From positions 15,276,651-15,340,650 of the forward strand of contig OX387603.1 in the NCBI GenBank assembly GCA_947568835.1: a DNA stretch of 64,000 nt. The letters run 5' to 3'. The notes beneath the pieces were generated by a model. The model did no database searches and had not been told where the DNA came from. It saw only the letters and a program-made list of their open reading frames with translations. Each line of letters opens with the position of its first letter. The stretch's first letter is position 1. Positions 12,901-25,500 of this stretch are shown here, piece after piece. This DNA comes from Protonemura montana. Taxonomy: Eukaryota > Arthropoda > Insecta > Plecoptera > Nemouridae. Made by a program: the position numbers and the translations under genes.

Positions 12901-14802
12901 CACTGACGTTTCTATCTTAGAGGTAAAATTATAACGACCATGCTAACGATGTGGAATCATTGAAATGAAATGCATGAGTCTAATTGATTTTTAAGTTGAT
13001 GCAAAATGAGTTGAAAGAGATACGAAACATTTCTGCTTTTTTATATACCAAGAATATTGTAATATTTGTTCCAGTTATGAAGCATTCTTGGTACACATTA
13101 CAAACATTGACTTTTTATCATTATTTTCATACAATTTTATTTTCCATGAATTTGCGAGATAAACCAATTCTGAGCATCAGAATGCCGAACAAGTAGAGCA
13201 TTTTCCAAGGAGATGGAAAATTAAACTTAGCACTAGTCAATTCTAAGTCGAGTACCATTTTCGCTTGCTGCATTACCTCCACTAATTTGGGAGTAAATTA
13301 TCACCATGGTAGCAACCCCGAGAAATCTAGAATCACCGTCTGTGATTGGCTGATCATCTTCAAAGTTTAACCTCGGAGTTTCTAAGACCACAGACAGAGT
13401 TTTTATTTTTATTTCCAGGTGTTTTAACCACGGTGCTAAAAACTTGACCATCAATGGTTAAGCTTAAACTCTACTCCAGAAAAAAATGCACACGAGTGAA
13501 AAATTCACAAAGACTTGCGAAATTGGTACAGAAATATTTCTCGAATAATTACAATTTATGACCAACGTTTAACACAAATCTTCCATAATTTCACAAACGA
13601 TCTTTCACAAATTTGATTTAAAACCCAGGCCCACACCCAAAAACCAGCGTAGCTTACAAAACGTAAAACGAATTCCAGCAATATTTACTAATTATTCGCC
13701 CGTCACACACTTTTTAATTAATTTACACCATTTCGCGTTTGATAAGACGTCGATCTCCCCTAAGCACGCAACCCCATCAAGACACTGCATATTAACTTTC
13801 TCTTAAATGTCACTTCGTTTTAATATCAGCGCTTGGCACGCGGTAAGTGCGTGAATGCGTGAACGCGTTTGTAAGGTTAGCTCCGGAATGGTTCCGTGAG
13901 CGGAGACAATTGAGGATATTAAAAGAAATTCAGGAAAAGCGAAATCCCCCCTTTTTTACGTGCCACGTGCACTTTCTTCCAAATAACGTAATCTTTTTAA
14001 TATCTTTATCCTCGTTAATAACCCTGTGTAATAAAATAGCTACATTGTGCTGTTCATGCGTGTGGACACTCCCTCCGGGCGGAATGATTTCATCTGTTAA
14101 AGTCATAAGTATCAAAATGCGTGCGCGATTGTGTGTGGTTACAGAAAATGGGGGTGTTAGGAAATAGGAATGAATGGTATATAAATGGTCTGTGCAGGGG
14201 GATATGTTAGAATGATCTACTGTCCATCCGATGAAAAAATAAACCTGTGGACTGCCCCGGCTTTGCTACCAACTCATGGATGAAATTTCAGTTTTGATTT
14301 CAATGGCGGGATTTCAAAATACTTAACCTGCTGAAAACATCTTCGCACAAAGAAAGCCATTTGAGTAAATTTAAAATGACGGACATCAATGGAGATGACT
14401 TGTAATGTCCGCATGTCACCCAAAGCGACCAGTAGCGCCTCTGTCGGAAACGTACGTTCTCTATGTAGCGTTATGGTAGTTTTTATTATAAAAAATAAAG
14501 TTAAATACTTGCTTTAAATATTTATTTTTTATTTATTTTTTATTTGTTTGAATTTGGAATACCCCCTGTGGTGGACAGAGTCATTTTATTACATTGGTGG
14601 CAAACCTTTTTGAGGTTATGTGCCTATGACTATTTAGTCTATTGCTTATCGCTAGAAAGTCATGGTGCAAAGACGACTACATACCTTTCAAAACGGTCAA
14701 ACCAATAACATGCGCATTGAATTCCCTAACTCGGAGTTCAAAAATTGTATAATACCGGGCCTAAAAAAAGTTTTTGACCTGAGACCTCACATTCAAACTT
14801 CC
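12901..14802. other. AT-rich noncoding DNA
   Basis: No gene seen. The stretch 14505-14550 is a TATTTATTT-rich simple sequence. Slightly CpG-richer DNA at 13840-14120 has no recognised motif. Confidence -1.
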
Positions 14803-14812
14803 AATACGGATT

Positions 14813-15262
14813 TATTTAATATTTATTTATTTTGTGGTGTTTAACGACGCACTGTTTTGACATTTGGCCATCTGGCACTGGTCTAATGGCGTCGGTGAAT
14901 GAGTGGATGATGATGAGGATGATGATAAACCTAACCTAGCCTAGCAGGGAGGAGGGGGAAACCCAGTGCCGGCACGTAGCTTACTCCTGTCGAAGAGCAC
15001 CAAGGGGACCACCGACTTAACGTCCCTTTCGAAGGATGGTACAATGCGAACAACAAGATTCCTCCAAAAATCCATGCTGTCGAAAGGTTGATAAGCAAGG
15101 CGAATGAAGTTGCTGTACTAACTTTCATCCCTCTAACCTCTCTCTCGAACAGAACTGGTCAAGTGTATGATGGTCACCCATCCAATACCTAACTCAGCGC
15201 AGTGTTGCTTAACTTCGGTGACCTAACGAGAACCGGTGCTCCAAACACGCCAAACCGTTCGG
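14813..15262 (-). mobile_element. SINE copy A, 5S-rRNA-headed, full length, with target-site duplication
   Basis: On the minus strand it runs from CCGAACGGTTTGGC through a 5S-like head (CGGTTCTCGTTAGATCACC, then a GTTAAGC A-box and a TTGGATGGGTGACC C-box region) and a unique body to an AAAT-rich tail. The 10-bp repeat AATACGGATT flanks it exactly (14803-14812 and 15263-15272), the mark of a retrotransposed insertion. Drosophila 5S rRNA contains CGGTTCTCGTCCGATCACC and TTAGATGGGGGACC at the same spacing. The 3' half shares CAAGGGGACCACC and GTGCCGGCACGTAG with the other copies. Confidence -1.
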
Positions 15263-15272
15263 AATACGGATT

Positions 15273-16313
15273 CCCATAGGCTTTTCAGTATCCAAATCCA
15301 TCAGATCTTCGATGTTCGCTTTAAAAAATAATAAAAAAACAAATAATAATTAGTGCTGGTGTCGACTAGACGGTCACGAAAACTAGGGGTGTGATTGGTG
15401 GTGGAACGGGGTGCCTCACAGCGGACACCGAACTGCCCCACTCGGGGCTCGTGAAATTATTCGACGCGAGAGAAATTGATAAATAAATCAGTCGCTGATG
15501 TTTTTCATCCGTGGAGCACCGACGATCGCGTGTGGTGGTACGTTCAGAGAGCATTCGTGGTGGAAGAGTGGTCAGTTAGTGTGGGTACCATGACCTCTCA
15601 TAAAAATTAATTGTTTTATAATCTGTTTATCTAGCTCAATGTTTGAGGACTGGTAGGAATTCGATTGACGTTTGTGCTGGTTTTTTCTGGTATGACGGTG
15701 TTTGTTGGAATGTAACATACCTAAATCTTCCTGAAAAATACTCATAAAAAACCATATTCTTCTCCTGTATGCGTACATAGTTGCCACATTCGCTCACAAC
15801 ATGTACTATCTTCACTAAAATCATCTTTTATCATTAGATCTGCACAGACTTGGAATATTGGTTTTATCAGTTATATTAGTTTAAATTAGTCAATGGTTTC
15901 TTGGGTTTGTAATGACCTACCTGCATGCTTTGTTAACATGTGTTATGAAACGTATTTAATTTTGAACTCCTTCCAAGTTAACGCCCAATGGTACACCGTA
16001 CGAGTTATTTTGCTGATTCAAATATGACACAAAGACAGGTGCAAGTAAAGCTCATGGTCCCAGCTGTCAGGTAGATATTCAAATTAATTTCCCATATCAC
16101 CATTTATATTATAATTCGGTGATCTTAGCTTGATAACAGTTTTTTGTTTAAATAAAATACCATAAAAAATGCACCTTTTCAATTCTTATTTCAATATTTC
16201 GTACCTATCACGCATTTATCCAAGAAAACCCACGTGTAGAATGTCGTAGTTGACCACTCTTACAGACTGGCAAAGCTCTCTATCGTGTTCCTGCAGGGGG
16301 GTCATGCCAAACA
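15273..16313. other. Noncoding DNA right of SINE copy A
   Basis: Region 15360-15560 is CpG-enriched (CACCGACGATCGCGTGTGG near 15517) and may be regulatory. The rest is AT-rich with nothing recognised. Confidence -1.
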
Positions 16314-16475
16314 ATGAGGACCACGTCAGCTGACAGGTCAGACGCGTCGATGCGTTTGACGGACGACGCCGACGTCGCCGCCCGAGTCGGCCGTGGCATC
16401 GCACGCGGTATTGCGAAACAAAAGCAATGGTCCATCATCGTGTGTGAAATTGATAACGCGAATGCCTCCGATAAA
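16314..16475. other. CpG-dense patch in AT-rich desert
   Basis: A run with one of the highest CpG densities in the left third (for example GACGACGCCGACGTCGCCG near 16360). It begins with CGTCAGCTGACAGG, which contains the palindrome GTCAGCTGAC and is followed by TCAGACGCG. A 63-codon ORF runs through it but shows no family I know. It could be a promoter, an exon of an unknown transcript, or an enhancer. Confidence -1.
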
Positions 16476-17804
16476 AGCGAAAAATTAGATAAATGGTCTC
16501 TGTGAATTCATAAATCTTGATTATAGCACTATGTGAAAGGAAAGGGCAATAAAAAAAGATGTGAAAAATACCCACTTTAGGACGCACGAGTTGGAAAAAA
16601 TGATATGAAATATATATTTTTATCTCACACGTTCTCTTTTTTTATGAAAGATGAGTGAAATTGCTGGAGGGTGTACCTACCCCCTGCGAGGCTTCTGTCG
16701 TTAACGACAATGTTCACATGATATTTAACGATTGTGCAAATAATTCGAACACCAATCACCTTAAATTCCTTTTTACTTGCCTGAGCCCCACGCTTAAAAA
16801 GTACACGACCAACGCTCCACGCGGCCAATGCCGGAAGAAAAACTCATCACAACTTCATATTTTACAGCTCACCGTTGTTTAAGCGTAAAATGAATATACC
16901 GGAAAACTAACCTAACAATTGCCTCTCTCTACGATCCACGGAAAAGGCTACAAATTACAAAAGAGAAATGAAAGAGTATAATGTTTCCGAATTTCATTTG
17001 TTAACGCCATTGGTAATTTCTTGGGTCGATGCTTTCACTGCTGATGGAGTACAGTATTAAGCCTTTGTCTCACAGTTTTAATAATATTATTATTATATAA
17101 AGTTATCTACGGACTTCCTTCAACTGTCACTTGCTACTTCATAACGAGAAGCCGCTTCGGCTGAACACTCGAACCCTTGGCGTGAAGAGTTCCATCTTGG
17201 ACCAACGAATAATGGCCTGGCATAATAATGTCGTTTGCATTTGAAATTGCGTCTCCTTGTGGCTTCCGCTCAGTGCTATGCAAGTTTAAAAAACATTTAA
17301 GCTTCTTCGTTCCTTTCTTCTAGATGGGGTCTGGCACACAGCGTAAACACCTACCCCGTGGCACCGGGCCCTTACTTCCTAGCGGGCCGGAAAGTCTTTA
17401 TGTGCCGTCTTAAATATGCTACTTAAACTTTACGTCACTGTATGCTTAGGCATTGCTGGAAAATTCACTTCACCGGCAAGGATGAAAATGAAATGAAACG
17501 CAAAATTAAATTGTGTTCTAATGAAACAACACAAATGTTTTGTTTCAATTTTACACCAGCACATATAGAAGCATACCAGCTTATAGAAAATGTGTAATAT
17601 TAAAAATCAGCCTTGAAGATGGTAATATGAGTGTGTAAGACTGGTCACGACTGACCACTTAAATAATTTAATTTATGTCCGTCCGAAGTCTGAACACTAA
17701 CCGTTGACATATTTCCTAAAAAGTTATAAATTAAGGTTTGTTGTTGACTGTAAAGGTTTTGCTCTGTTTGAACTGGCTTGCGGCCCTCAAAATGGACCAA
17801 AAAA

Positions 17805-17842
17805 GTCGACGTTTCGTCGGCGTTGGCACCGTCATCCTCAGG
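17805..17842 (-). repeat. Hammerhead-like repeat motif, Penelope-type
   Basis: The minus strand reads CCTGAGGATGACGG, then a short GGTG/CGCC hairpin, then CGACGAAACGTCGAC. CTGANGA and CGAAAC are hammerhead core pieces, and such degenerate motifs are known from the terminal repeats of Penelope-like elements. A second, more decayed version lies at 44246-44283. Stem II does not pair properly, so activity is not expected. Confidence -1.
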
Positions 17843-18265
17843 GATGTTCCTCAGGAAAATAAGGTTTGATTAATTGTGCTCAATTCAAATTATATGAGGG
17901 CGAAATCCTCTGACAAGAGGCCACAAGTGCAACCATTTAGCATGTTTTGCAAATAATTCCGCTTTCTTCACAAACTCAAATTGATGTCCCCGAAATGCAA
18001 CTCCTCCTTCATTATTGAGACCAGACAGGAAATGTTTGGTTTATATTAAGTCCGGCAAGTATCAATACCCAAGATTATGGACCCCGTAAACAAAAATATA
18101 TTTTCCCATAAAAGAAAGAAATCTAAAACCAACCAATACGAAACATTTTATAAGATCAGATTTCTGTTGCGATCGGGAAGAAGGAGAACTAAAATTCCAT
18201 CAATTTCTATTGACTCCAGGTGACGGGTTTGCTGTCGCTGTTGATGAAATCTGATCGCTGAACTT

Positions 18266-18277
18266 TGACCTTTGACC
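18266..18277 (-). promoter_or_regulatory. DR1 nuclear-receptor element
   Basis: The plus strand reads TGACCTTTGACC, i.e. GGTCA-A-AGGTCA on the minus strand, the direct-repeat-1 arrangement bound by HNF4 and RXR/USP-type receptors. It lies 4.1 kb beyond the ERR stop codon. Function unproven. Confidence -1.
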
Positions 18278-21200
18278 GCTCTACTGTTGGATATATCGAT
18301 AAATAAATTCCTTGGCGGTTTAAGAATTGGGTGAGTGCTCACCAAAACCTATACCTATCCTAAACGTATGACTGAAGAGCCTAAACCCAATGGTTCAAAA
18401 CAACCTGCGCATAATACGCAATACTACTTTGGAAAGAACTTGGTGGTTAAAATTTTGTAATGAAATATATGGGTAACTAACTACAGAAGATTATGAAACT
18501 TGTACATACTATGTAGGTGCAGCTGCGTAATCCTAGTGTTCCTCTTGAAATGAACCCACGCTGGATGTAGAATCTGTACAATTGTATTGCGCTCAAATAT
18601 GGTGCACATTTCACAGCTACCTGCAGTTATTTCAATTGCGAATGAAACCACAAGATTCCGGAGCACCATAAACACACGACCCTAACCGAAACATGCTCTT
18701 GCTTTCAAGGTTGCGGGTGGTCTGAGCCAAAGGTCTGAGCCTGGCAAGTGCAAGCAAGCGTGCCAGCACACAACATTTAAATTGTCATTTTAAGCACATG
18801 CCATTCCAGAGCAATGCTACCAACCACGTTTGTAATTCTTGTTAGTTTCAGCTGATGCTTATGTGTTTTATATCCAGATCACATAATTGTATTACTGTAC
18901 GAATTGTATTGCATGATAAGCGAAGAGTTAACGACAGGTACACTCTTCCAAAGCGAGTGTGTAATTCTAAATGCTGTAACATGCAATTTCCCATAATGGA
19001 CCTTCAAATCAGTCGTTGAAAATTTTTGAAGTCTTTAAGTAAACTGGTCAAACCTGGTACTAGTAGCAGCTACTTGTTCAAATAAATCTGTTTCCTGCTC
19101 TGTAATAAGAGAATTCGCGACTTCTACAGATTTCTAGCTTTGTTCAAGAAGGGCTCGATCGACATCAGGTGTTACCTTCTTATAGGCTAGGGTAGGTTCA
19201 AGAAGATCGATCGGTGCATCGACCTTGCAGGGACTTGCAGACCAGCCTAGCAGAGAGCCGATAGTGACAAGGTGCTAACGCGTCTCGCAGCTGTCAAAGT
19301 GTTCCACTATCCACACACCTTCAATGGTCTTTGCCTAGCACCGTTTTAGCACCATTGGGTTTCTTAATTTATACACCCAATGCTGTAACCCTAACCCGGG
19401 CTGGGTAAGTCGAACTTATGTGACTTGTATTGGGAAAGTATGATTCAACTGCATGGAGTGTAATTCTGCGATATCAATATGTAGTTACATTTCTGTGAAT
19501 CTAATAGAAATTAAATCATAATATCAAAGTAAAGTTTCCAGAAGATGTAATTCCATACGTTTTCTTTATGAAACTCTTCCGTTCAGCGATTGGGTTTCGG
19601 AATTGATGGTACGGCGGTATCACCCAATGAAGGTTAAGCGACCGTTACAGTTCGTTGAGTCGGACCCATTACCCTAATCCCTCATTGTGCATATAAACCA
19701 CGTTGAAACAAGCTGATAGGTAACCCAAACTTGCTGAATCTACTCGAGTTCCAAGTTTCCCTCGGTCTATCTTTTGCACCCTCTGTGGGGCTATCTATAT
19801 TGCTATTCCAGAAAACACCTTTCGTAATAACACCGTGGGGAGAAACAAGAGAGAGTCCCAACCGTCGATGAGACACGCATGGTTCAAACAGGTAGCCTAG
19901 TCCACTTTGGATTCCAAACACGACTCAGAGATCCTACACCCTGGGTGGCCATTCCTGATACTAGGGGATATAAGCCCGTGCTCCCTGGCGTCGCCTCACC
20001 GACCCATATCTGAGCTGCATCATTTTTTATTGTCTCTGAGAGAAGTTCTGTTGAATAATGTCTAAGAATATGGCGCAGGGTAACATCACTTATCATCAGA
20101 CATGACTTTACTGTCAAAATATCGGTAATAATTTTGTGTAAAGGGTAGAGAAGATACCGATGGAACGTTTTGTATGCTATAAATACTTTCATACTCATAG
20201 CTAGAAAAGAAACTCTTGTAATATTTACCTAAGAAACCAAAATATGACTGTTCCTACAGTGTAATTATTACAGTATGAACTGTGATACGACATAGGTATA
20301 CCTAAATCAGCTATAGATTTTTTTCTATTTGGCTGTCAAAAAAACTTTTATTTTTTTAATGTGATGTTTAGACTAGCGTGTTACGGAAGGTGGAATCGTA
20401 TAGTTATCGGTGCTAATTTCTTGCTATTTATATTGGCTATATCAAATGTGAAGAAATGAGATGTGTGCTAATAGTAAATAGTTGCACAGCATGGTGCTAA
20501 TTGATGATCCCTGCATGCTTTCAGGAATAACGCATTGATGGGAGACTACACGTAGTTGCCGATATAGATTTTATCGACATAGTGACCTGATCATTAATGA
20601 ATGTGCTTTTAGAGTAGTAAAGTACTACGTACTCTAGTTAAACTATATTTAGATAGGTTAAAATGGATTTTGCAATCAGAAAAATATCAGGATGCGTGAA
20701 ACTAGGTCATAATTTACCATGATTAAATATGGAAAAAAATTATACAACAAAATCGTGATGCACAATGAGTTTATTTCAAATGCACATGTTTTTATTTGAG
20801 AAACTATTTTCAAGGTAGCTTTAGACTACTCATCAATGTTATTCATCAATCGTACGGCTGTAACAACTGTCATATAATTTATCGCTGTCAATAATTTTCA
20901 GTGTAAATATAGAAAAAATATTTATTGACAAACAGAAATGTGATACAACTTAACAGTCTTCCAAACAGAAATAATAATAATATAGTATCAGATATATTTT
21001 TATATTTCTCATAATATATATTTTATATATTTTTTATTTATATTTTCTAACAGTTATACATAATATTTATTTCTGTTCAACATCTTACAATATTTACCAT
21101 TTAATAACCCATCAGTCTTTCAGTAGTAAAGATAAAGAAAAAAAATCATTACTAAAACGATAACTGTAGTTTTGTCATGACATTTTGACGGCGCAGGTTA

Positions 21201-21485
21201 AAAAATCGGACTCGCTTTGCAGATCTATTGGCACTGTAAATGCTACAGTACGTTAATGCAGAATCATCACATAAAATTATTACAAATCAGTTCATACCTA
21301 GCTAAAATAACAACACTGGTCCTCCTTACAAAAAGAATCTATGTGGAAAAGTCAATCTAGCGTTGAAATAATAATCATTTACATTAAATCCAGCTGTTCC
21401 TAGGAAGTAGGAACTATCTAAAAAAAAAAAAAAAAACAAAGGTGCTAAGCAAAAGTGAGATGCAAGAACTACAGCAATAATCTCA

Positions 21486-21491
21486 TTTATT
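21486..21491 (-). promoter_or_regulatory. Candidate ERR poly(A) signal
   Basis: First AATAAA on the minus strand downstream of the ERR stop that I could find, about 0.9 kb beyond it. If used, 21470-22385 would be 3' UTR. More AATAAA/ATTTAT-type sequence follows at 20900-21100, so the true end may be further on. Assignment is inference only. Confidence -1.
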
Positions 21492-22385
21492 TTTCTCTAT
21501 ATTGTCCTAGAGATCATTTATAATATAACAGCATTTTCTATTTGTTTTGTTTATAACATCATCCGTTTAGCTTATAGCCAAACTATTTGTATTACGTATC
21601 TTCCTTTGGTGCAAGTCTTTTCTCAATATAGTACGCTCTCTTTCGAGGGCGTTGCAACACTCAAAACAAATTTCAGTCAAGTTTCCAAATCCAAACAAGT
21701 CAAACTCGTCGTCGTGTTCAGAAGAGCCTTCAGACTCGAAAATCAGCTCGAAATAAAACTTTTCTAAATGTATTTTCTTTTCCGACAGTCAGTCTAGATC
21801 TCCCTGAGTTCACATTCCGTTGGTAAATTCTCAACCTCTTACAATAACCGTTGAAAACCCAAAGGAGCATAAATATAATCCCGCTGTAACCCCATAACAA
21901 TCCATTAACCCCAGTCGCTGTTTCTTCAGCTAACGCTGCCTATTAAGTAATTCATTTAAAACAATTACACCAGTTCATTTGCGCTGCTATTGATGCCACT
22001 GGAAAAGTATGTGGACGAATAACATTGAACATTGTGAGAGTAGCCTAATCACACGCATTAGCTAACGACAGGTAAACAAGTGTGTTTACGTTTGTCATCA
22101 TGAATCATTTAGTCCCACCAAGACCAGACAATCATCGGCAACGTTTACGCCTTGTGATAGAGCAACTTAAGCTGCCAGTGCTAATCTAGCAGCAATCCTA
22201 TCGATTGCGCTCTGCCGTAACCCCTCAGACCAATCCGTTCCAGACGTTATCAGAATCTATGTGATCCCGAAGAGCCTGAAACCTGCAAACCTCGTCTTGC
22301 AAGGCACCTATGCGCCGTAAATAAGCCAGAAAATCCCCTCCGAACAAGTCTAAAGAGTGTGACGCTGGCGCACGTTCGCTGTGGC

Positions 22386-22548
22386 CTATCGGTAGCATGC
22401 TTCGAGCATCTCAACGAAGAGCTTGTTCATCACGACCTTGCCGTCGCGATGGACTGCTGACCAGTATCGTCGGATCACGGCATCTGCTTGTCGTAGAGCG
22501 GGCAGGCAGAGTAGCAGGTGGTGCATGTGGTATAATGCTGTATTTGGC
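22386..22548 (-). CDS. ERR: ERR exon 8 (helices 10-12, stop)
   Basis: Acceptor TGTTGCAG, 163 bp ending TAG at 22386-22388. Encodes [12 protein letters not shown] (dimer helix 10) and [18 protein letters not shown], i.e. the AF-2 helix and the C-terminus. The terminal position agrees with other insect ERRs, so the protein is complete at this end. Confidence -1.
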
Positions 22549-25500
22549 CTGCAACACACAGAGACAGTTTGTTCTGATGACTTGGTTATTGGCGCTGGGT
22601 TGAGGAAAATGATGTGTTGGATTCGGATCATCATTTATGTATGGCCCATGTCTGAGATCCATCCTTGGTAATGGTTTTAAAGCTGGAAACCAAACACTTC
22701 AGCTCTTTTCCTGTTGTTTTTTCAATATCATACTGACTTACTGACTTCTTAGCAGACTTACAAATTATTTTCGAACTGTTCAAAAATGTGTTTACATTCT
22801 TCAAATCTTCACTTTTTAGGATGGGGTTTGAATTTTGAAATCAATGAAAGGACGGTTCTATATGTACAAAAATATGTGGGTCCGAAAATATCCGTCAATA
22901 GAAGCTACATGTACTCCGTTTACAGGGAGAACCAACTGTCATTTTCAAAATCATTAAAAATCATAAGTGCTATTTTTCTTTACATCTAATGCTCTGTGAC
23001 AAGAAGTTACTATTAGATATTTTCTACCAATTATAATTAATCTTTGGGATTATTTTGCAGATATAACAAGCATTTTAAAATCCTACCACCCAAATCATAG
23101 CTGAAATTGCATGTATTAGTTATTTGCAATGCTGGGAGGTAGTCACTGGGCTAGTATCTTTTCTCACGGGCTAGACTAAACATCATGCATGAACACTTGC
23201 TACTGATATAAATTCCTCACATTTTACCACAAGTATCAAAAACAACACGAGTCTAGGCTGCTCACTGAATTGCCCTACACTACAACATACTAGTACAACT
23301 GCAACACATAATACTTACCGAATGACCGTGACACAGTCCTGCAGCGCAGCGAGTATACTGTCACGGAACTTTTTCAGAGAAACGCACTCATCCATGTGTA
23401 CGTCCGAGTTAGCCAAAACGAGTGCCTTCATCAGTAAGTACTCCTCCTTGGCGATGTTCAGCCGCTCGATTCGCTCTACAATCCGCGTGCACTAAACAGA
23501 AAGTTACAAATAAAGGATTAAAAAAAAATCTAACCCTAACCTACCTTTCTGTTAAAACTAAAATCTCAAACAAGGATTTGATTGCTAAAACACACATGAT
23601 CCAGTTCTGAATTTTTTAGCTCGTGCAAGCTTCTGCAGCAATTATGTTAAATTAAATTATGACGGACCGAATTCTAGGGGTGGTCATGTAAATCCGGACA
23701 GAACGAACTGTTGTGCTCAGGATTGCAAAAATCAGAATTGATATTTCAATTTCAAATAGAGCCACAAATAGAGGCACATATAGAATTCAAATATAGAATG
23801 CAATGAAAACCCTCCGAGAAACCAGCAAAAAAACCTTACATGCATGATTCTGGGAGTATCCCGGTCAAAAGTTAGATGTTTCATAAGTTAGAACAATTAA
23901 GCTCCCAAGTTCAATGACTGCATCAGCAAGAACTTTCCGGAGAGTCTCTTGGAAACTTTTGATGCTGAACAAGTTAGAACAAACAAGGGGCAAAGTTTAG
24001 TAACCAAAACAAAGAATGTAAAACATCTTGAAACAAAAAAAAAACAACAAAAAAAATATGTATACTTTCCTCTCCCACACACAAGCTGAGCGTATGTGGG
24101 TATTTGTTTATTCTTTTTATTCTTTTCATTTTTATATGTATGATCACCATTGATGTGGTGGCTGACAAATCATGCAAATTATCTATTTACAATCAATTTC
24201 AATTAACAGTTGCCATTTATTGAGTGAGAATCAAAGCTTAAAATAACCAGACAGAAGTTTTTTAGCAAATGGTAGATTCTAGCATTATTTTAGAAATTTA
24301 AAATTATATCTAGGTTTAGAGTTTACCCAATTCTCATAAAGAAGAAGGAAAAATTGCATGGGGATTGCCCAACTACCTGCTGGTATAGCTCAAATGCACC
24401 GCATTCTCTCGCGAGTCTCTCGTCCAACGCAAAGTCGGTGGCAAACCGCAGCTTGCCAACGCAAGAAATCGAGCGAAATGTCAAGCTCAGCGTCAAGATC
24501 TCCGCCCACGTGCTCTGCAGCAGGCGCATCTGGTCGTTAAGCGATAGCTCTGTGAAACCTGCAACATACCCAATCGTATTAGCACTGTAAGCGATATCAG
24601 TCAATTCATTAATTTTTTTTATTTCTTTGTTTTATTTATTTGTTATCGTGTTGTGTATCACTATGTCATGTTACATCGAAAACAAAATGAAGTGTTGATT
24701 TTAAGACATGGATTTATTCTTTATTTTGTGAGAAATATGTCGCATAGAAATGATAATTTTTACAATCCATAGTAATGTATAAACAGAGTACAGTAAGTAC
24801 ACAAAACAAGATGATTTGATGAATAAATAAAAAACCGAGTTAATTCTACCAACTAAATTTTAATATGATATAAACTAAATATTATTTCAAAGATAAGTTT
24901 AGTCAGAATCTTAATTATATGTAGTTTGCAATAATTTTGCAAATTAAGTTTAGCTTGTTTTTTTATTGACATTTTTAATTTTTTAAGTGCTGTAATTTCT
25001 CTAATTTATTTGGGGAGTTCATTGTATAGTAATGGATCAGAGTAATCTGCTTATCTTAAACTCGTTAAACTAAACTTATCTTAAACTTATTCTAGTATCA
25101 ATCATGTTTCTCCTCAGAAGATGGACAGACCCTTCGATTTCGGAGTTCCACCTACCAAACTGCCTATCCTAGGCTTTCTGACTTTCAAAACTTGCACCCC
25201 CATTGCATCTGCTACACCATAACCTTCAAAACATTTGTATTCTTATTCAAACTGACTTGTATCGAAGCCAATTGCACCGTTGAATCGTCACACCATAGCT
25301 TGATAACATATCAGGGTAGAGTTCAAAGTAGCAAAGAGTGCTTGGGGAATGTCAATTGTGTGTTATCTCTCCAATTTGGAGCAAAATCGTTGAACACAGA
25401 AAGCACATTGGCTTTGCTCCAAAACATGTCATCTCCCTCTCCCTCCTTATCGCTAACAATTATTTTGGTGCAATGAGTGCACTCAAATATTCCAATGATG

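Larger units (their letters stand above)
16476..22385. other. AT-rich DNA downstream of ERR, including its probable 3' UTR
   Basis: Besides the DR1 site and the repeat-like motif at 17805-17842, nothing is recognised. Region 19560-20060 is of more complex composition and could be an old mobile-element remnant, but I cannot name it. From about 20700 to 21600 the DNA is extremely AT-rich. The part next to 22385 should belong to the ERR 3' UTR; its end is not determined. Confidence -1.

Noticed and set aside
17805..17842. Functional hammerhead ribozyme
   Set aside because: CTGANGA and GAAAC pieces are present, but stem II between them cannot close next to the core and no NUH cleavage site could be placed in a paired stem I/III context.
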